Assembly (NCBI RefSeq): GCF_900100875.1
Contig: NZ_FNKQ01000004.1
Coordinates: 62,001 to 126,000 of the forward strand
Source of the DNA: Halopelagius longus
Lineage (GTDB): Archaea; Halobacteriota; Halobacteria; Halobacteriales; Haloferacaceae
DNA length: 64,000 bases
Direction: 5' to 3'
Both the position numbers and the translations under genes were made by a program. Of the stretch, positions 25,642 through 33,510 are shown piece after piece (the stretch's first letter is position 1; each line of letters begins with the position of its first letter). The notes below the pieces were generated by a model. That model had not been told where the DNA came from and did no database searches. It saw only the letters and a list, made by a program, of their open reading frames with translations.

Positions 25642-26583
25642 TTGGCACAAGAAAACACACAGCACATCAGGCAGAAGTACGGCATGGAGGAGACCACGCT
25701 GATGGACCGTGCCCGGGAGAACTGGATAGGCTACCTGTTCATTCTCCCCACGTTCCTGATGTTCACGCTCCTGTTTTACTTCCCCATCGTGCGGGGCGTC
25801 TACATGACGTTCACCAACACGCGGTTGGGGGGAGTGGGGACGTTCGTGGGTCTCGACAACTACGTGTGGCTGTTGACGAACGACCTGTTCCACTTCGCGT
25901 TCGGGTGGACGCTCGTGTTCGTGTTCGGGACGACGTTCCTGCAGTTGTTCATCGGCCTGTTCGCGGCGCTCCTGTTGGCCGAACTCCGAAGCGGGTTGCG
26001 CGAGTGGACCAGCGCCGTCGTCATGTCCCCCTACTTCTCCGCGCCGTTGGCGGGGGGCGTCATCTGGCTGTGGTTCCTCAACAGCGACTTCGGGATGGTC
26101 CCGAGACTCGTCTCGGACCTCTTCGGCGTGACGACGCCGGCGTTCCTCGCGGAGGACCTGTGGCCGTACGTGTCGCTCATCGTCGCGCAGTCGTGGCACG
26201 ACTACGGGTACGCCGGAATCATCTACGCCGCGGCCATCGTCGGCATCCCGCGCGAACAGTACGAGGCGGCGGCGTTGGCCGGGGCGGGTCGCCTCCGGCG
26301 GTTCCGCGACGTGACCCTCCCGCACCTCGTGACGCCCACCATCGTCATCCTCGCGCTTCGGACGGCGTGGAACGTCGCGGAGTTCGCGCAACCGTTCGAG
26401 TTGACCGGCGGCGGCCCCGGGACGCGGACGATGCTGATGAGCATCCTCACGTACGAGACGGCCTACGTGAACCTGCAGTTCTCGCGGGCCTACACGCTCG
26501 GGATGGCCATGATCGTGATCTCGATGACGGCGGCCATCTTCTACGTGACCGTCATCCAAGACGAGGAGGAGATGTACGTCTGA
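25642..26583 (+). CDS. Sugar ABC transporter permease, MalF/UgpA type
   Basis: This 313-residue membrane protein has six visible hydrophobic segments beginning with WIGYLFILPTFLMFTLLFYF, and the EAA motif of inner-membrane permeases (EQYEAAALAGAGRLRRFRDV, near residue 205) that docks on the ATPase. The TTG at 25642 is taken as start because the residues after it are similar in kind to other haloarchaeal MalF N-termini; an ATG at 25684 would give 299 residues. A T-rich element (ACATTTTTACC, 25606-25616) lies about 30 bp before the TTG. It is separated from the next permease gene by two bases. Confidence 0.9.
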   Translation: MAQENTQHIRQKYGMEETTLMDRARENWIGYLFILPTFLMFTLLFYFPIVRGVYMTFTNTRLGGVGTFVGLDNYVWLLTNDLFHFAFGWTLVFVFGTTFLQLFIGLFAALLLAELRSGLREWTSAVVMSPYFSAPLAGGVIWLWFLNSDFGMVPRLVSDLFGVTTPAFLAEDLWPYVSLIVAQSWHDYGYAGIIYAAAIVGIPREQYEAAALAGAGRLRRFRDVTLPHLVTPTIVILALRTAWNVAEFAQPFELTGGGPGTRTMLMSILTYETAYVNLQFSRAYTLGMAMIVISMTAAIFYVTVIQDEEEMYV

Positions 26584-26585
26584 CC

Positions 26586-27419
26586 ATGATAAACGAGACT
26601 CGCCGCTCCCGACTGATACTGTACGTCGCGCTCGGACTGTTCGCGCTGTTCGCCTTAGCGCCGTACTACTGGGTGATTCGGACGTCGTTCCTGACGGACT
26701 TCGCCGCCATCAACCCGGAGACGAACTACCTCCCGGCGTTGAAGAACCTCACCATCACCGCGTACGAGCAGATATGGGAACGGTACAACTTCGTCACGTT
26801 CTTCAGCAACAGCATCATCGTCTCCGTCACGGCGACTGTCATCTCGCTGTTCTTCTCCATCCCCGGCGCGTACGCGTTCGCGCGACTGGACTTCCCGGGG
26901 CGGAAGGTGCTGTTCTACACCGCCGTCTTCACCATCATGTTCCCGTGGATAGTCATCACCATCCCCGTCTACGAGGTGTTCTTCGTCCTCGGCCTCATCA
27001 ACACCCTCACGGGCGTCATCATCGCCCTGTCCATCTTCGTCCTCCCGCAGACCATCTGGCTGTTGCAGGGCTTCTTCAGGCAGGGCATCCCCGAGAACAT
27101 CGAGGAGGCCGCACTCATCGACGGGCACAGCGAACTCGGGGCGTTCCTGCGAATCGTCCTGCCCCTCTCCGCGCCCGCCGTGGGCGCGGCGGCCCTGTTC
27201 GCGTTCCTGACGGCGTGGAACAACTTCCTGTGGGTGTTCGTCCTCACCAGCGACGAGGAAGTCCGCACGGCCACGGTGGCCCTGCACTACATCCTCGGGA
27301 GCGACGTGCTCCGGCAGTGGAACATCCTCATGGCCTCCGTGGTCCTTCTCGTGGCACCGCCGGTGGTCTTCTACGGTCTCTCGCAACGCTACGTCGGCGA
27401 GGGACTGGGAGGGATGTGA
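26586..27419 (+). CDS. Sugar ABC transporter permease, MalG/UgpE type
   Basis: The 277-residue product has about six transmembrane segments (LILYVALGLFALFALAPYYW first) and the EAA loop ENIEEAALIDGHSELGAFLR near residue 175, the docking site for the ATPase. The ATG at 26586 lies two bases after the stop of the partner permease, so the two are coupled. An in-frame extension upstream to 25866 overlaps the partner gene and is not real. Together with the gene before it, it forms the heterodimeric channel of a CUT1 importer. Confidence 0.92.
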   Translation: MINETRRSRLILYVALGLFALFALAPYYWVIRTSFLTDFAAINPETNYLPALKNLTITAYEQIWERYNFVTFFSNSIIVSVTATVISLFFSIPGAYAFARLDFPGRKVLFYTAVFTIMFPWIVITIPVYEVFFVLGLINTLTGVIIALSIFVLPQTIWLLQGFFRQGIPENIEEAALIDGHSELGAFLRIVLPLSAPAVGAAALFAFLTAWNNFLWVFVLTSDEEVRTATVALHYILGSDVLRQWNILMASVVLLVAPPVVFYGLSQRYVGEGLGGM

Positions 27420-27509
27420 GGCGAATCGGCACCCCGAGGGGGTTTCGACCCGCCTCTCGGGGATACTACTAAATAACTGAGACGCAAACCAAAATTGGAG
27501 TAAGTTAAC

Positions 27510-28664
27510 ATGGCACGTGTTCAATTCGACGACGTAACGAAAGTGTTCGAGGATACGTCCGGCCCGATAGTCGCCGTCGAGGAGTTGTCGCTCGAGATTC
27601 CCGACGGCGAGTTCGTGGTGTTCGTCGGTCCCTCGGGGTGCGGCAAATCCACGACGTTGCGGATGCTCGCCGGGTTGGAGTCGATAACGGACGGCGAGAT
27701 TCGGTTGGACGGACAGCCCGTCAACGATATGTCGCCGAAGGAGCGCGACATCGCCATGGTGTTCCAGTCGTACGCGCTGTACCCCCACAAGACCGTCCGG
27801 GAGAACATGGCCTACGGGCTGAAGTTGAGTACCGACCTCAGCGACGAGGAGGTGAACCGCCGCGTCGTCGAGGCGGCCGAGATGATGGGCATCGAGGACT
27901 TGCTCGACAAGAAACCCGGAAGCCTCTCCGGCGGGCAACAGCAACGCGTGGCGACCGGTCGCGCCATCGTCCGCGAACCGGCGGTGTTCCTGTTCGACGA
28001 ACCCCTCTCGAACTTGGACGCGAAACTCCGCAAGCACATGCGGACGGAACTGTCGCGCATCCACTCGGAACTCGGCATCACGACCATCTACGTGACGCAC
28101 GACCAGGAGGAGGCGATGACGATGGCCGACCGCATCGTCATCCTCGACAACGGCCAACTCCAACAGGTCGGCTCGCCGAAGGAGGTGTACTACCGACCGG
28201 CCAACGCGTTCGTCGCCGACTTCATCGGCTCTCCGAGCATGAACTTCTTCGACGTGGACCTCCGCGTCGAGAGCGACGGCACCGGGACCTTGGTCGGCGA
28301 GGGCATCTCGTACGGCGTCTCCGAGGAGATAGTCGACGCCGTCGGCGGCGAAGGCGAGTACACGCTCAGTATCCGCCCGGAGAACCTCCGCGTGGACCCC
28401 ACAGCGCCGCCCGCGAAGACGTTCGAGGCGACGGTCGACGTCGTCGAAATCGTCGGCTCGGACAACTTCCTCTACCTGCGGGTCGGCGGCAAGGAATGCC
28501 GCCTCCGCGCGCCCGTCGAAGTCGAACCGGCGGAGGGCGAGGTAGTGGACGTGACGTTCGACGAGTCGGACCTCCACCTGTTCGACCGCAACACCGAGGA
28601 GGCACTCGTCCACGGCCGCGAACGGGCCGAGACGGCGCGCCGGACGGTAGAACAGGAGGTCTGA
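27510..28664 (+). CDS. Sugar ABC transporter ATPase, MalK/UgpC/MsmX type
   Basis: This 384-residue ATPase has Walker A GPSGCGKST (near residue 38), Q-loop FQSYALYPHKTV, signature LSGGQQQRVATGRAIVREP, Walker B FLFDEPLSNLD and H-loop VTHDQEEAM. After residue about 235 comes the TOBE/OB-fold regulatory domain typical of MalK-like subunits (SIRPENLRVDP). It is 90 bp behind the permease gene; the sequence TTGGAGTAAGTTAAC directly before the ATG includes a Shine-Dalgarno-like GGAG. It closes the importer operon 23944-28664. Such ATPases may be shared by several importers. Confidence 0.95.
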   Translation: MARVQFDDVTKVFEDTSGPIVAVEELSLEIPDGEFVVFVGPSGCGKSTTLRMLAGLESITDGEIRLDGQPVNDMSPKERDIAMVFQSYALYPHKTVRENMAYGLKLSTDLSDEEVNRRVVEAAEMMGIEDLLDKKPGSLSGGQQQRVATGRAIVREPAVFLFDEPLSNLDAKLRKHMRTELSRIHSELGITTIYVTHDQEEAMTMADRIVILDNGQLQQVGSPKEVYYRPANAFVADFIGSPSMNFFDVDLRVESDGTGTLVGEGISYGVSEEIVDAVGGEGEYTLSIRPENLRVDPTAPPAKTFEATVDVVEIVGSDNFLYLRVGGKECRLRAPVEVEPAEGEVVDVTFDESDLHLFDRNTEEALVHGRERAETARRTVEQEV

Positions 28665-28831
28665 CGGTGCGGAAGAGCGGAGAAACGACCGGACGCGGCC
28701 GGTGATCGCGTCGGAGGCCGAGCGAGACGGACGACGCCGAATCGAGGACTCGTCGCCGAGTCGAACACGTGCCGGCGAGGACGGCGTCCGTCGGGGGAAC
28801 GCTTTTGACCGCTCTCGGCGACTCTCGTGGT

Positions 28832-28921
28832 GTGACGTACGATATCACAGCACTTCCGGGTGACGGTATCGGGGTCGAAGTCGTCGAGGCGGTCGTCTCC
28901 GCCCTCCGGGCGCGTCTCTGA
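28832..28921 (+). pseudogene. Remnant of an isopropylmalate/isocitrate-type dehydrogenase (29 codons)
   Basis: From the GTG at 28832 a short frame encodes MTYDITALPGDGIGVEVVEA and nine more residues before a TGA at 28919. The ALPGDGIG...EV motif is the N-terminal signature of beta-decarboxylating dehydrogenases (LeuB, Icd, tartrate dehydrogenase), which are normally about 350 residues long. Nothing resembling the rest of the family follows; the next gene begins six bases later. A promoter-like GCTTTTGACC lies near 28801-28810. I read this as a gene cut down by deletion that left its promoter and first exon-like piece. It may still be translated as a short peptide. Confidence 0.75.
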
Positions 28922-28927
28922 ACGACC

Positions 28928-30133
28928 GTGCGACTTCGCTCTCGCGGAACCGACCCGGAGGTCGAGCGCTTTTCGGCGGCGCTCCGCCGCCTCGACGAGG
29001 AGGCGTTCGCCGCCTTCGTCGCGGCCGTCTGGGAGGCGCGCGGGCGGTCAGCGACGCGCAACGGGACGACGCTCTCCGTCGAAACCCGCGGCGAGAGCGG
29101 TCGCCTCCGAGTCACCCACGGCGAACCGACGCCGGGACGCGACGGACGGGCGACGCGAGTCGTCACCTCCCGTCTCGTCCCCGAATCGACCGCCGACGCG
29201 CCGGAACCGACGGTCGTCGACGCCGCGGAACTGCTCCGCGTCGTCCGGTACGCGGTCGAACGCGACCGGGCGACGTCGCTCCTCGCCCGGCATCTGGGTC
29301 GCGGCGCCGAGAAGTTCGCAGAGCCCGGTGCCGTCCGCGCCGAACGCGAACGAGTTCTGAGTCGGCGCAGACGCCTCGGGCGGCGGTTCGCCGCCGCCGT
29401 CGCCCTCGCCGCGTGTCTCGCCGCCGTCGCCCTCGTCGGACCGGGCCTCGTCTCGTCGTTCGACGCGCCGCCGTTCGGGTCCGCCGAGAACGGCGCGACG
29501 CCGACCGGGACGGGAGTCGAGACGGCGACCGACCCGGCGGCGGTGGAGGGCGGACCGACGGCCTCCCGCCTCGGCGGGCGGACCGACTACGCCGCACTCG
29601 GCTGTCCGTCGCCGCCCGACGACGCCGACCCCGAGGAACTCACCCCGTCCGTCGTGCCCGGGGCGAGTGCGTCGGGGTTGGACGGGTGGCGACTCCTCGA
29701 CTCCGAACGCATCGAGTCGTTCGACGGGCGAGTCGACCTCGGCGACCACCCCGAACCGGCGGTGCGGTACACCGCGAGGTACGTGCCGCCGTCCGGCGAG
29801 ACGCTCAGACTCACCGTGGACCGGTGGCGGTCGGTCGCCGCCGCCGAGGCCGTGACGTCGTCGCTGGCCGGGACGAACCAGACCGTCCTGCGGTGGGGTC
29901 GGTACACCGTCGTCGTCCGCGCGTTCACCGCCGACGGGGTTCGACTCTCGCGGGCGCAGACGCTCGACCGGTCGCGGGTGCTCCTCGCGTCGGTTCGCGA
30001 CCCCTCCGGGAGTCGCCTCGGCTTTCGGTGCGTCGCGTCGCTTCTGGACGAAGCGAACGCGTCGGCAACCAGCGACCCCGCCGAGAACGACGGGGACGCC
30101 GACCCCCCGCCCGCACCCGCTGACGCCGCGTGA
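28928..30133 (+). CDS. Haloarchaeal membrane-anchored protein of unknown function
   Basis: I cannot name this 401-residue protein. Residues 1 to about 135 form a soluble domain (EEAFAAFVAAVWEARG, then VVTSRLVPEST and TVVDAAELLRVVRYAVERD) whose pattern recalls degenerate restriction-endonuclease-like domains of haloarchaea, without an obvious catalytic set. One strong transmembrane helix follows (AAAVALAACLAAVALVGPGL, about 155-175). The outer part has a Thr/Gly/Pro-rich linker and a domain with YTARYVPPSGETLRLTVDRW. The tail is Asp/Pro/Ala-rich. It starts with GTG immediately behind the dehydrogenase remnant and shares direction with two more uncharacterised genes. Confidence 0.75.
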   Translation: MRLRSRGTDPEVERFSAALRRLDEEAFAAFVAAVWEARGRSATRNGTTLSVETRGESGRLRVTHGEPTPGRDGRATRVVTSRLVPESTADAPEPTVVDAAELLRVVRYAVERDRATSLLARHLGRGAEKFAEPGAVRAERERVLSRRRRLGRRFAAAVALAACLAAVALVGPGLVSSFDAPPFGSAENGATPTGTGVETATDPAAVEGGPTASRLGGRTDYAALGCPSPPDDADPEELTPSVVPGASASGLDGWRLLDSERIESFDGRVDLGDHPEPAVRYTARYVPPSGETLRLTVDRWRSVAAAEAVTSSLAGTNQTVLRWGRYTVVVRAFTADGVRLSRAQTLDRSRVLLASVRDPSGSRLGFRCVASLLDEANASATSDPAENDGDADPPPAPADAA

Positions 30134-30167
30134 AAGTTTTATATTCGATGAAGCGCCACGAGTGAAC

Positions 30168-30452
30168 ATGGCACACGGCCCGGACGCGGTCCACGAACTC
30201 GTCTCGGAGTCGGGGTGGTCCTACCCCGTCTCCGTGCGCCGGTTGGAGCGTGAACACGCGTTGGCGAACGTCCAGTTGGACGAGGACGGCAACTCCATCA
30301 TGCTGGCGGAACTGCTCTCGGAGACGAACGTCGACCGCTTCGAGAGCCGCGAGGACCTCGAAGCGAAACTCGGGCCGGTGTTCGAATCGGAGAGTCAGCG
30401 CCGGAAGGTGGGCTTCTTCGGGCGCATCAAGCGGACGTTCCTCGGGGGGTGA
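30168..30452 (+). CDS. Small conserved-looking haloarchaeal protein of unknown function
   Basis: The 94-residue product is acidic with a basic C-terminus (FFGRIKRTFLGG). It resembles in layout the short haloarchaeal DUF2795/DUF5789-type proteins (a YPVSVRRLE segment, DEDGNSIMLAELL in the middle, and ESREDLEAKL), but I do not claim membership. TTTATATTC at 30138-30146 is a TATA box placed 26 bp before the ATG at 30168, supporting a leaderless start there and not at the GTG 30162. The stop is five bases before the next gene. Confidence 0.75.
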   Translation: MAHGPDAVHELVSESGWSYPVSVRRLEREHALANVQLDEDGNSIMLAELLSETNVDRFESREDLEAKLGPVFESESQRRKVGFFGRIKRTFLGG

Positions 30453-30456
30453 CCGG

Positions 30457-31524
30457 ATGAACAAGCTCAGAGCGTTCGTCGTCTGCGGGTCGGTCGCACT
30501 CGCGGTCGGTACCCTGTGGGCGGCGTTCCGATACGGCGTCGCGCCCGCGTCCCGCACCGGATACCTGAGGGCAGTCGCGGCCGCCGTCCTCCTGCCGGCG
30601 ATTCCGGTCGCGTTGGCCCGCGCGAAGTTGTGGATTCGACGCCTCGCGGAGTACCGTCGCAACGGGTCGAGCCTCAGTTTCGAGCGGAAGTCGATATTCG
30701 TCTCCGGCGACGAGGTGGGCGACGCCGACGGAACGCTCGAAGACATCGAGGCGGCCGTCGCCGCCGCCGACGAGTACGACGAGTGCCGCCGCGACCGGTT
30801 CGGCGAGGGTCGCGGCCTCACGGTTCGTCACACCGGCTTCCACAACTCCTTCGTCCGCATCGCGGGCGACGGACGAGTCGTCGTCACCGGCGCCTCTGAG
30901 AACACCCACTCGCTGGCCTCCCTCGTGGAGCGAGTCGTCTCGCTCCCGATGGAACGGACGCGGAACCACCCGCTCTTGGAACCGAAACCCGTCCGCGGCG
31001 CGCCGCGGGCGTTCCTCGGACTGTTCCTCGTCGCCCTGTTCCTGTTCGGCGTCGGCGGCGTGGGAGCCGCGGCGTACCCCGCAGACGCCTACAGCGCGCC
31101 CGAGCGAGCCGTCTTCGTCGGGTACGACGCGCGGGCCGACGCCCTCCCCGGATACGACGAGACGGACGCGACGGTGGACAAAGCCGCCCTCCTCGTGAAG
31201 GCACTCGGCGAGGAGGCGGTCGAACTGCAGTGGGACCGCGACGACGCGACCAGACTCTCAGAACACACCCGGCAGTCCGTCTTCCTGTCGGCGCGGGGCG
31301 CGGAGATGCTCGACGACGCGCGGGCGGGGAACCTCGACGCCGCGGACCGAAAGCGGGTGTCGGCGCTCGAAACCGACCTGCACGCGGCGGAGTGCCGCGT
31401 CGCCTCCGCCATCACCACCCGCATCGAGAAGGGGCGCGTCGAGGGCGACGCGGAGGCCCTGCGAGACGCGCGGCGAACCCTCCGCGAGAGGGCGTCGGCG
31501 GCGGGCCACGCCTGTACCGCCTGA
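30457..31524 (+). CDS. Multi-helix membrane protein of unknown function
   Basis: This 355-residue protein has two hydrophobic helices at the N-terminus (AFVVCGSVALAVGTLWAAF and AVAAAVLLPAIPVALARA) and one near residue 185 (AFLGLFLVALFLFGVGGVGA), separated by a cytoplasmic-type domain with FERKSIFVSGDEVGDADGTL. The C-terminal 150 residues are predicted helical and acidic. No enzyme motif is recognised. The ATG at 30457 lies four bases after the preceding stop, so the pair is probably co-transcribed. Function unknown. Confidence 0.75.
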   Translation: MNKLRAFVVCGSVALAVGTLWAAFRYGVAPASRTGYLRAVAAAVLLPAIPVALARAKLWIRRLAEYRRNGSSLSFERKSIFVSGDEVGDADGTLEDIEAAVAAADEYDECRRDRFGEGRGLTVRHTGFHNSFVRIAGDGRVVVTGASENTHSLASLVERVVSLPMERTRNHPLLEPKPVRGAPRAFLGLFLVALFLFGVGGVGAAAYPADAYSAPERAVFVGYDARADALPGYDETDATVDKAALLVKALGEEAVELQWDRDDATRLSEHTRQSVFLSARGAEMLDDARAGNLDAADRKRVSALETDLHAAECRVASAITTRIEKGRVEGDAEALRDARRTLRERASAAGHACTA

Positions 31525-31667
31525 GGCGGGAGGCAGAGACGAGGTGAGTAAGGCGGGACAAGACGGCGGGAAAAGACGGAAGCGGAGACGGTGACGGTCG
31601 TCAGGAGTCTTCGTGATACCCGTTTGAAACCTCACCTTTACCGTCCCCGGGCGAGAGTACCTCGCGT

Positions 31668-32411
31668 ATGGACGAAGACGCACTCGAAGACAACGTCGCG
31701 TTCGTCACGGGAGCCACCTCCGGAATCGGCCGGGCGGCGGCCCTCGAACTCGCCGCCGAGGGGGCGCACGTCGCCCTCGCGTCGCGCCGAGAGGACCGAC
31801 TCGAAACCGTCGCCGAGGAGGTGCGGACCGAACACGACCGGGAGGCCATCGTCGTCCCGACGGACGTGACCGACCCGGAGCAGGTGCGGGCCGCGGTGGC
31901 GGAGACGGCCGAGACGTTCGGCGGGGTAGACGTCGTCGTCGCCAACGCGGGCCTCGGCGTCAACGAACCCGTCGAGGACCTCTCCGTCGAGGATTTCGAG
32001 TTGATGATAGACGTGAACGTCAACGGGATGTTCTACACGGCGCAAGCGGCGCTTCCGCACCTCCGCGAGTCGTCCGGGAACCTGGTGTTCCTCGGCAGTT
32101 TCGCCGGGCAGTACCCGCGACCGAACGACGCCGTCTACGCCGCCACGAAGTGGTGGACGCGGGGGTTCGCGCTGAGTCTCGAAGGGACCGTCGGCGACGA
32201 CGACGTGGCCGTCACCGTCGTCAACCCGACGGAGGTGCGGACGGAGTTCGGGTCCGAGACGGACGACGAGATGAAAGACCGCTTCGAACCGGGCGAGGTG
32301 ACCGAACCCGCGGAGGTGGCCGAAGCCATCGCGTTCGCGGCGAAGCAACGCCCGCCGAACACCGTCAGCGAGATAGACCTCTACCGCCGCGACAAGTTCT
32401 CGCACTTCTGA
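31668..32411 (+). CDS. Short-chain dehydrogenase/reductase
   Basis: A 247-residue classical SDR with TGATSGIGRAAA near residue 15, NAGLGV near 90, a Ser in FLGSFAGQYP and the YAATKWW Tyr-Lys pair near 156. ASRREDRLE after the second strand, with basic residues, favours NADP. The C-terminus is short and ends YRRDKFSHF, similar to haloarchaeal oxidoreductases annotated as SDR family. It has its own upstream region (144 bp) and is followed by an aldolase gene after 72 bp. The substrate is unknown. Confidence 0.9.
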   Translation: MDEDALEDNVAFVTGATSGIGRAAALELAAEGAHVALASRREDRLETVAEEVRTEHDREAIVVPTDVTDPEQVRAAVAETAETFGGVDVVVANAGLGVNEPVEDLSVEDFELMIDVNVNGMFYTAQAALPHLRESSGNLVFLGSFAGQYPRPNDAVYAATKWWTRGFALSLEGTVGDDDVAVTVVNPTEVRTEFGSETDDEMKDRFEPGEVTEPAEVAEAIAFAAKQRPPNTVSEIDLYRRDKFSHF

Positions 32412-32483
32412 CCGCCGCCTCCGGCGGCGGCAACGCCGACCCGGAGTCGAAGGTATAGGTGGCCGGGCGACGAGGGAGGCAGT

Positions 32484-33269
32484 ATGACCGAAGACGGCGG
32501 ACTTGCGCGCATCGCCGAGGCGACGGAGCCGTCGATAGGGACGTGGGTCACCATCCCCGCGCCCGAGACGGCGGAACTTCTGGCCGGACTCGGCTACGAC
32601 TTCGTCTCGTTCGACCAGGAGCACACGCCGATGTCGTACGAGACGATGGGGAACCTGCTCCGGGCGGCGGACGCCGCCCCCGGGACGACGGAGTCGCTCG
32701 TGCGCGTCGCCGACGACGACCCGACGACGCTGAAACGGACGCTCGATTTGGACCCGACGGCGATTCTCGTCCCGATGGTCGAGACGGCCGAACAGGCCGA
32801 GGAGATAGTCGATGCGAGTCGCTACCCGCCGGAGGGGCGGCGCGGACTCGGCCTCACCCGGGCGTCGGGGTACGGTCGCTCGCTCTCAAACCACGTCGAG
32901 ACGGCCGAAGACGAACTCGCCCGGTTCGTCCAACTTGAGTCCGAACGCGCCGTCGAGAACGCCGACGCCATCGCGACGGTGGACGGCATCGACGGCCTGT
33001 TCGTCGGGCCGGTGGACCTCTCGCTGTCGATGGGTCGCCTCGGCGAGTGGGACGACGCGGAGTTCCTCGAACGCGTCGACAGCGCAATCGAGGCGGCCCG
33101 CGACGCCGACGCGGCGGTCGGAACGTTCGCCACCAGCGCCGACCAACGCGAGGCACGTCTCGACTGGGGCGTGGACTTCCTCGTCGCGGGCGTGGACGCG
33201 ACGCACCTCGCCGAGGGAGCGTCGGCGGCCCTCGACCACGCGGAGGGCCTCGTCCGACGGGAGGAGTAG
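32484..33269 (+). CDS. HpcH/HpaI-family aldolase (2-keto-3-deoxy acid type)
   Basis: The 261-residue product belongs to the HpcH/HpaI class II aldolase family. It shows WVTIPAPETAELLAGLGYDF, FDQEHTPMS (metal-binding Glu/Asp region), TAILVPMVETAEQAEEIV and FVGPVDLSLSMGRLGEW, which are typical of 2-keto-3-deoxy-L-rhamnonate and 2,4-dihydroxyheptenedioate aldolases. Cleavage yields pyruvate and an aldehyde. It could serve the keto-deoxy acids produced by the dehydratases in this island. The ATG at 32484 follows an AAGGTATAGGTGG stretch that might act as promoter and leader. Confidence 0.9.
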   Translation: MTEDGGLARIAEATEPSIGTWVTIPAPETAELLAGLGYDFVSFDQEHTPMSYETMGNLLRAADAAPGTTESLVRVADDDPTTLKRTLDLDPTAILVPMVETAEQAEEIVDASRYPPEGRRGLGLTRASGYGRSLSNHVETAEDELARFVQLESERAVENADAIATVDGIDGLFVGPVDLSLSMGRLGEWDDAEFLERVDSAIEAARDADAAVGTFATSADQREARLDWGVDFLVAGVDATHLAEGASAALDHAEGLVRREE

Positions 33270-33342
33270 GCGGCCGGGGAGTCTCCACCGCGGCGGGGCA
33301 ACGACGCGCCGCGGGGACAGGTCGGGGAGACGGGGGTGGGGG

Positions 33343-33450
33343 ACTCCACGCTTACGAGTGAAGGTGAGGAGACTCCACCCTTACGAGTGAACGTCCGAGG
33401 GACTCCACGCTTACAAGTGAACGACCGGAGAGTCCACGCTTACGAGTGAA
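33343..33450 (+). repeat. Four direct Orc-box-like repeats (core CCACGCTTACGAGTGAA)
   Basis: Four copies of a 20-base unit lie head to tail at 33343-33362, 33372-33391, 33402-33421 and 33431-33450, spaced 29-30 bp apart, close to three helical turns. The 17-base cores are CCACGCTTACGAGTGAA (twice), CCACCCTTACGAGTGAA and CCACGCTTACAAGTGAA. The same pattern, CCAC-N2-TT-R-C-R-AGTGAA, occurs around the orc1/cdc6 gene at 52.7-54.6 kb. A G-run (CGGGGGTGGGGG, 33331-33342) precedes the first copy. No gene occupies 33270-33510. Confidence 0.8.
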
Positions 33451-33510
33451 CGTCCGTGCGAGAGCGACCGCAGACGGCGGAAAAGCGAGAACGGGGACGG
33501 CCGGAGAGCG

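Noticed and set aside
33343-33450. CRISPR array
   Set aside because: Units are 20 bases with constant 9-10 base gaps, far too short for spacers, and the unit matches the repeats at the cdc6 origin instead.
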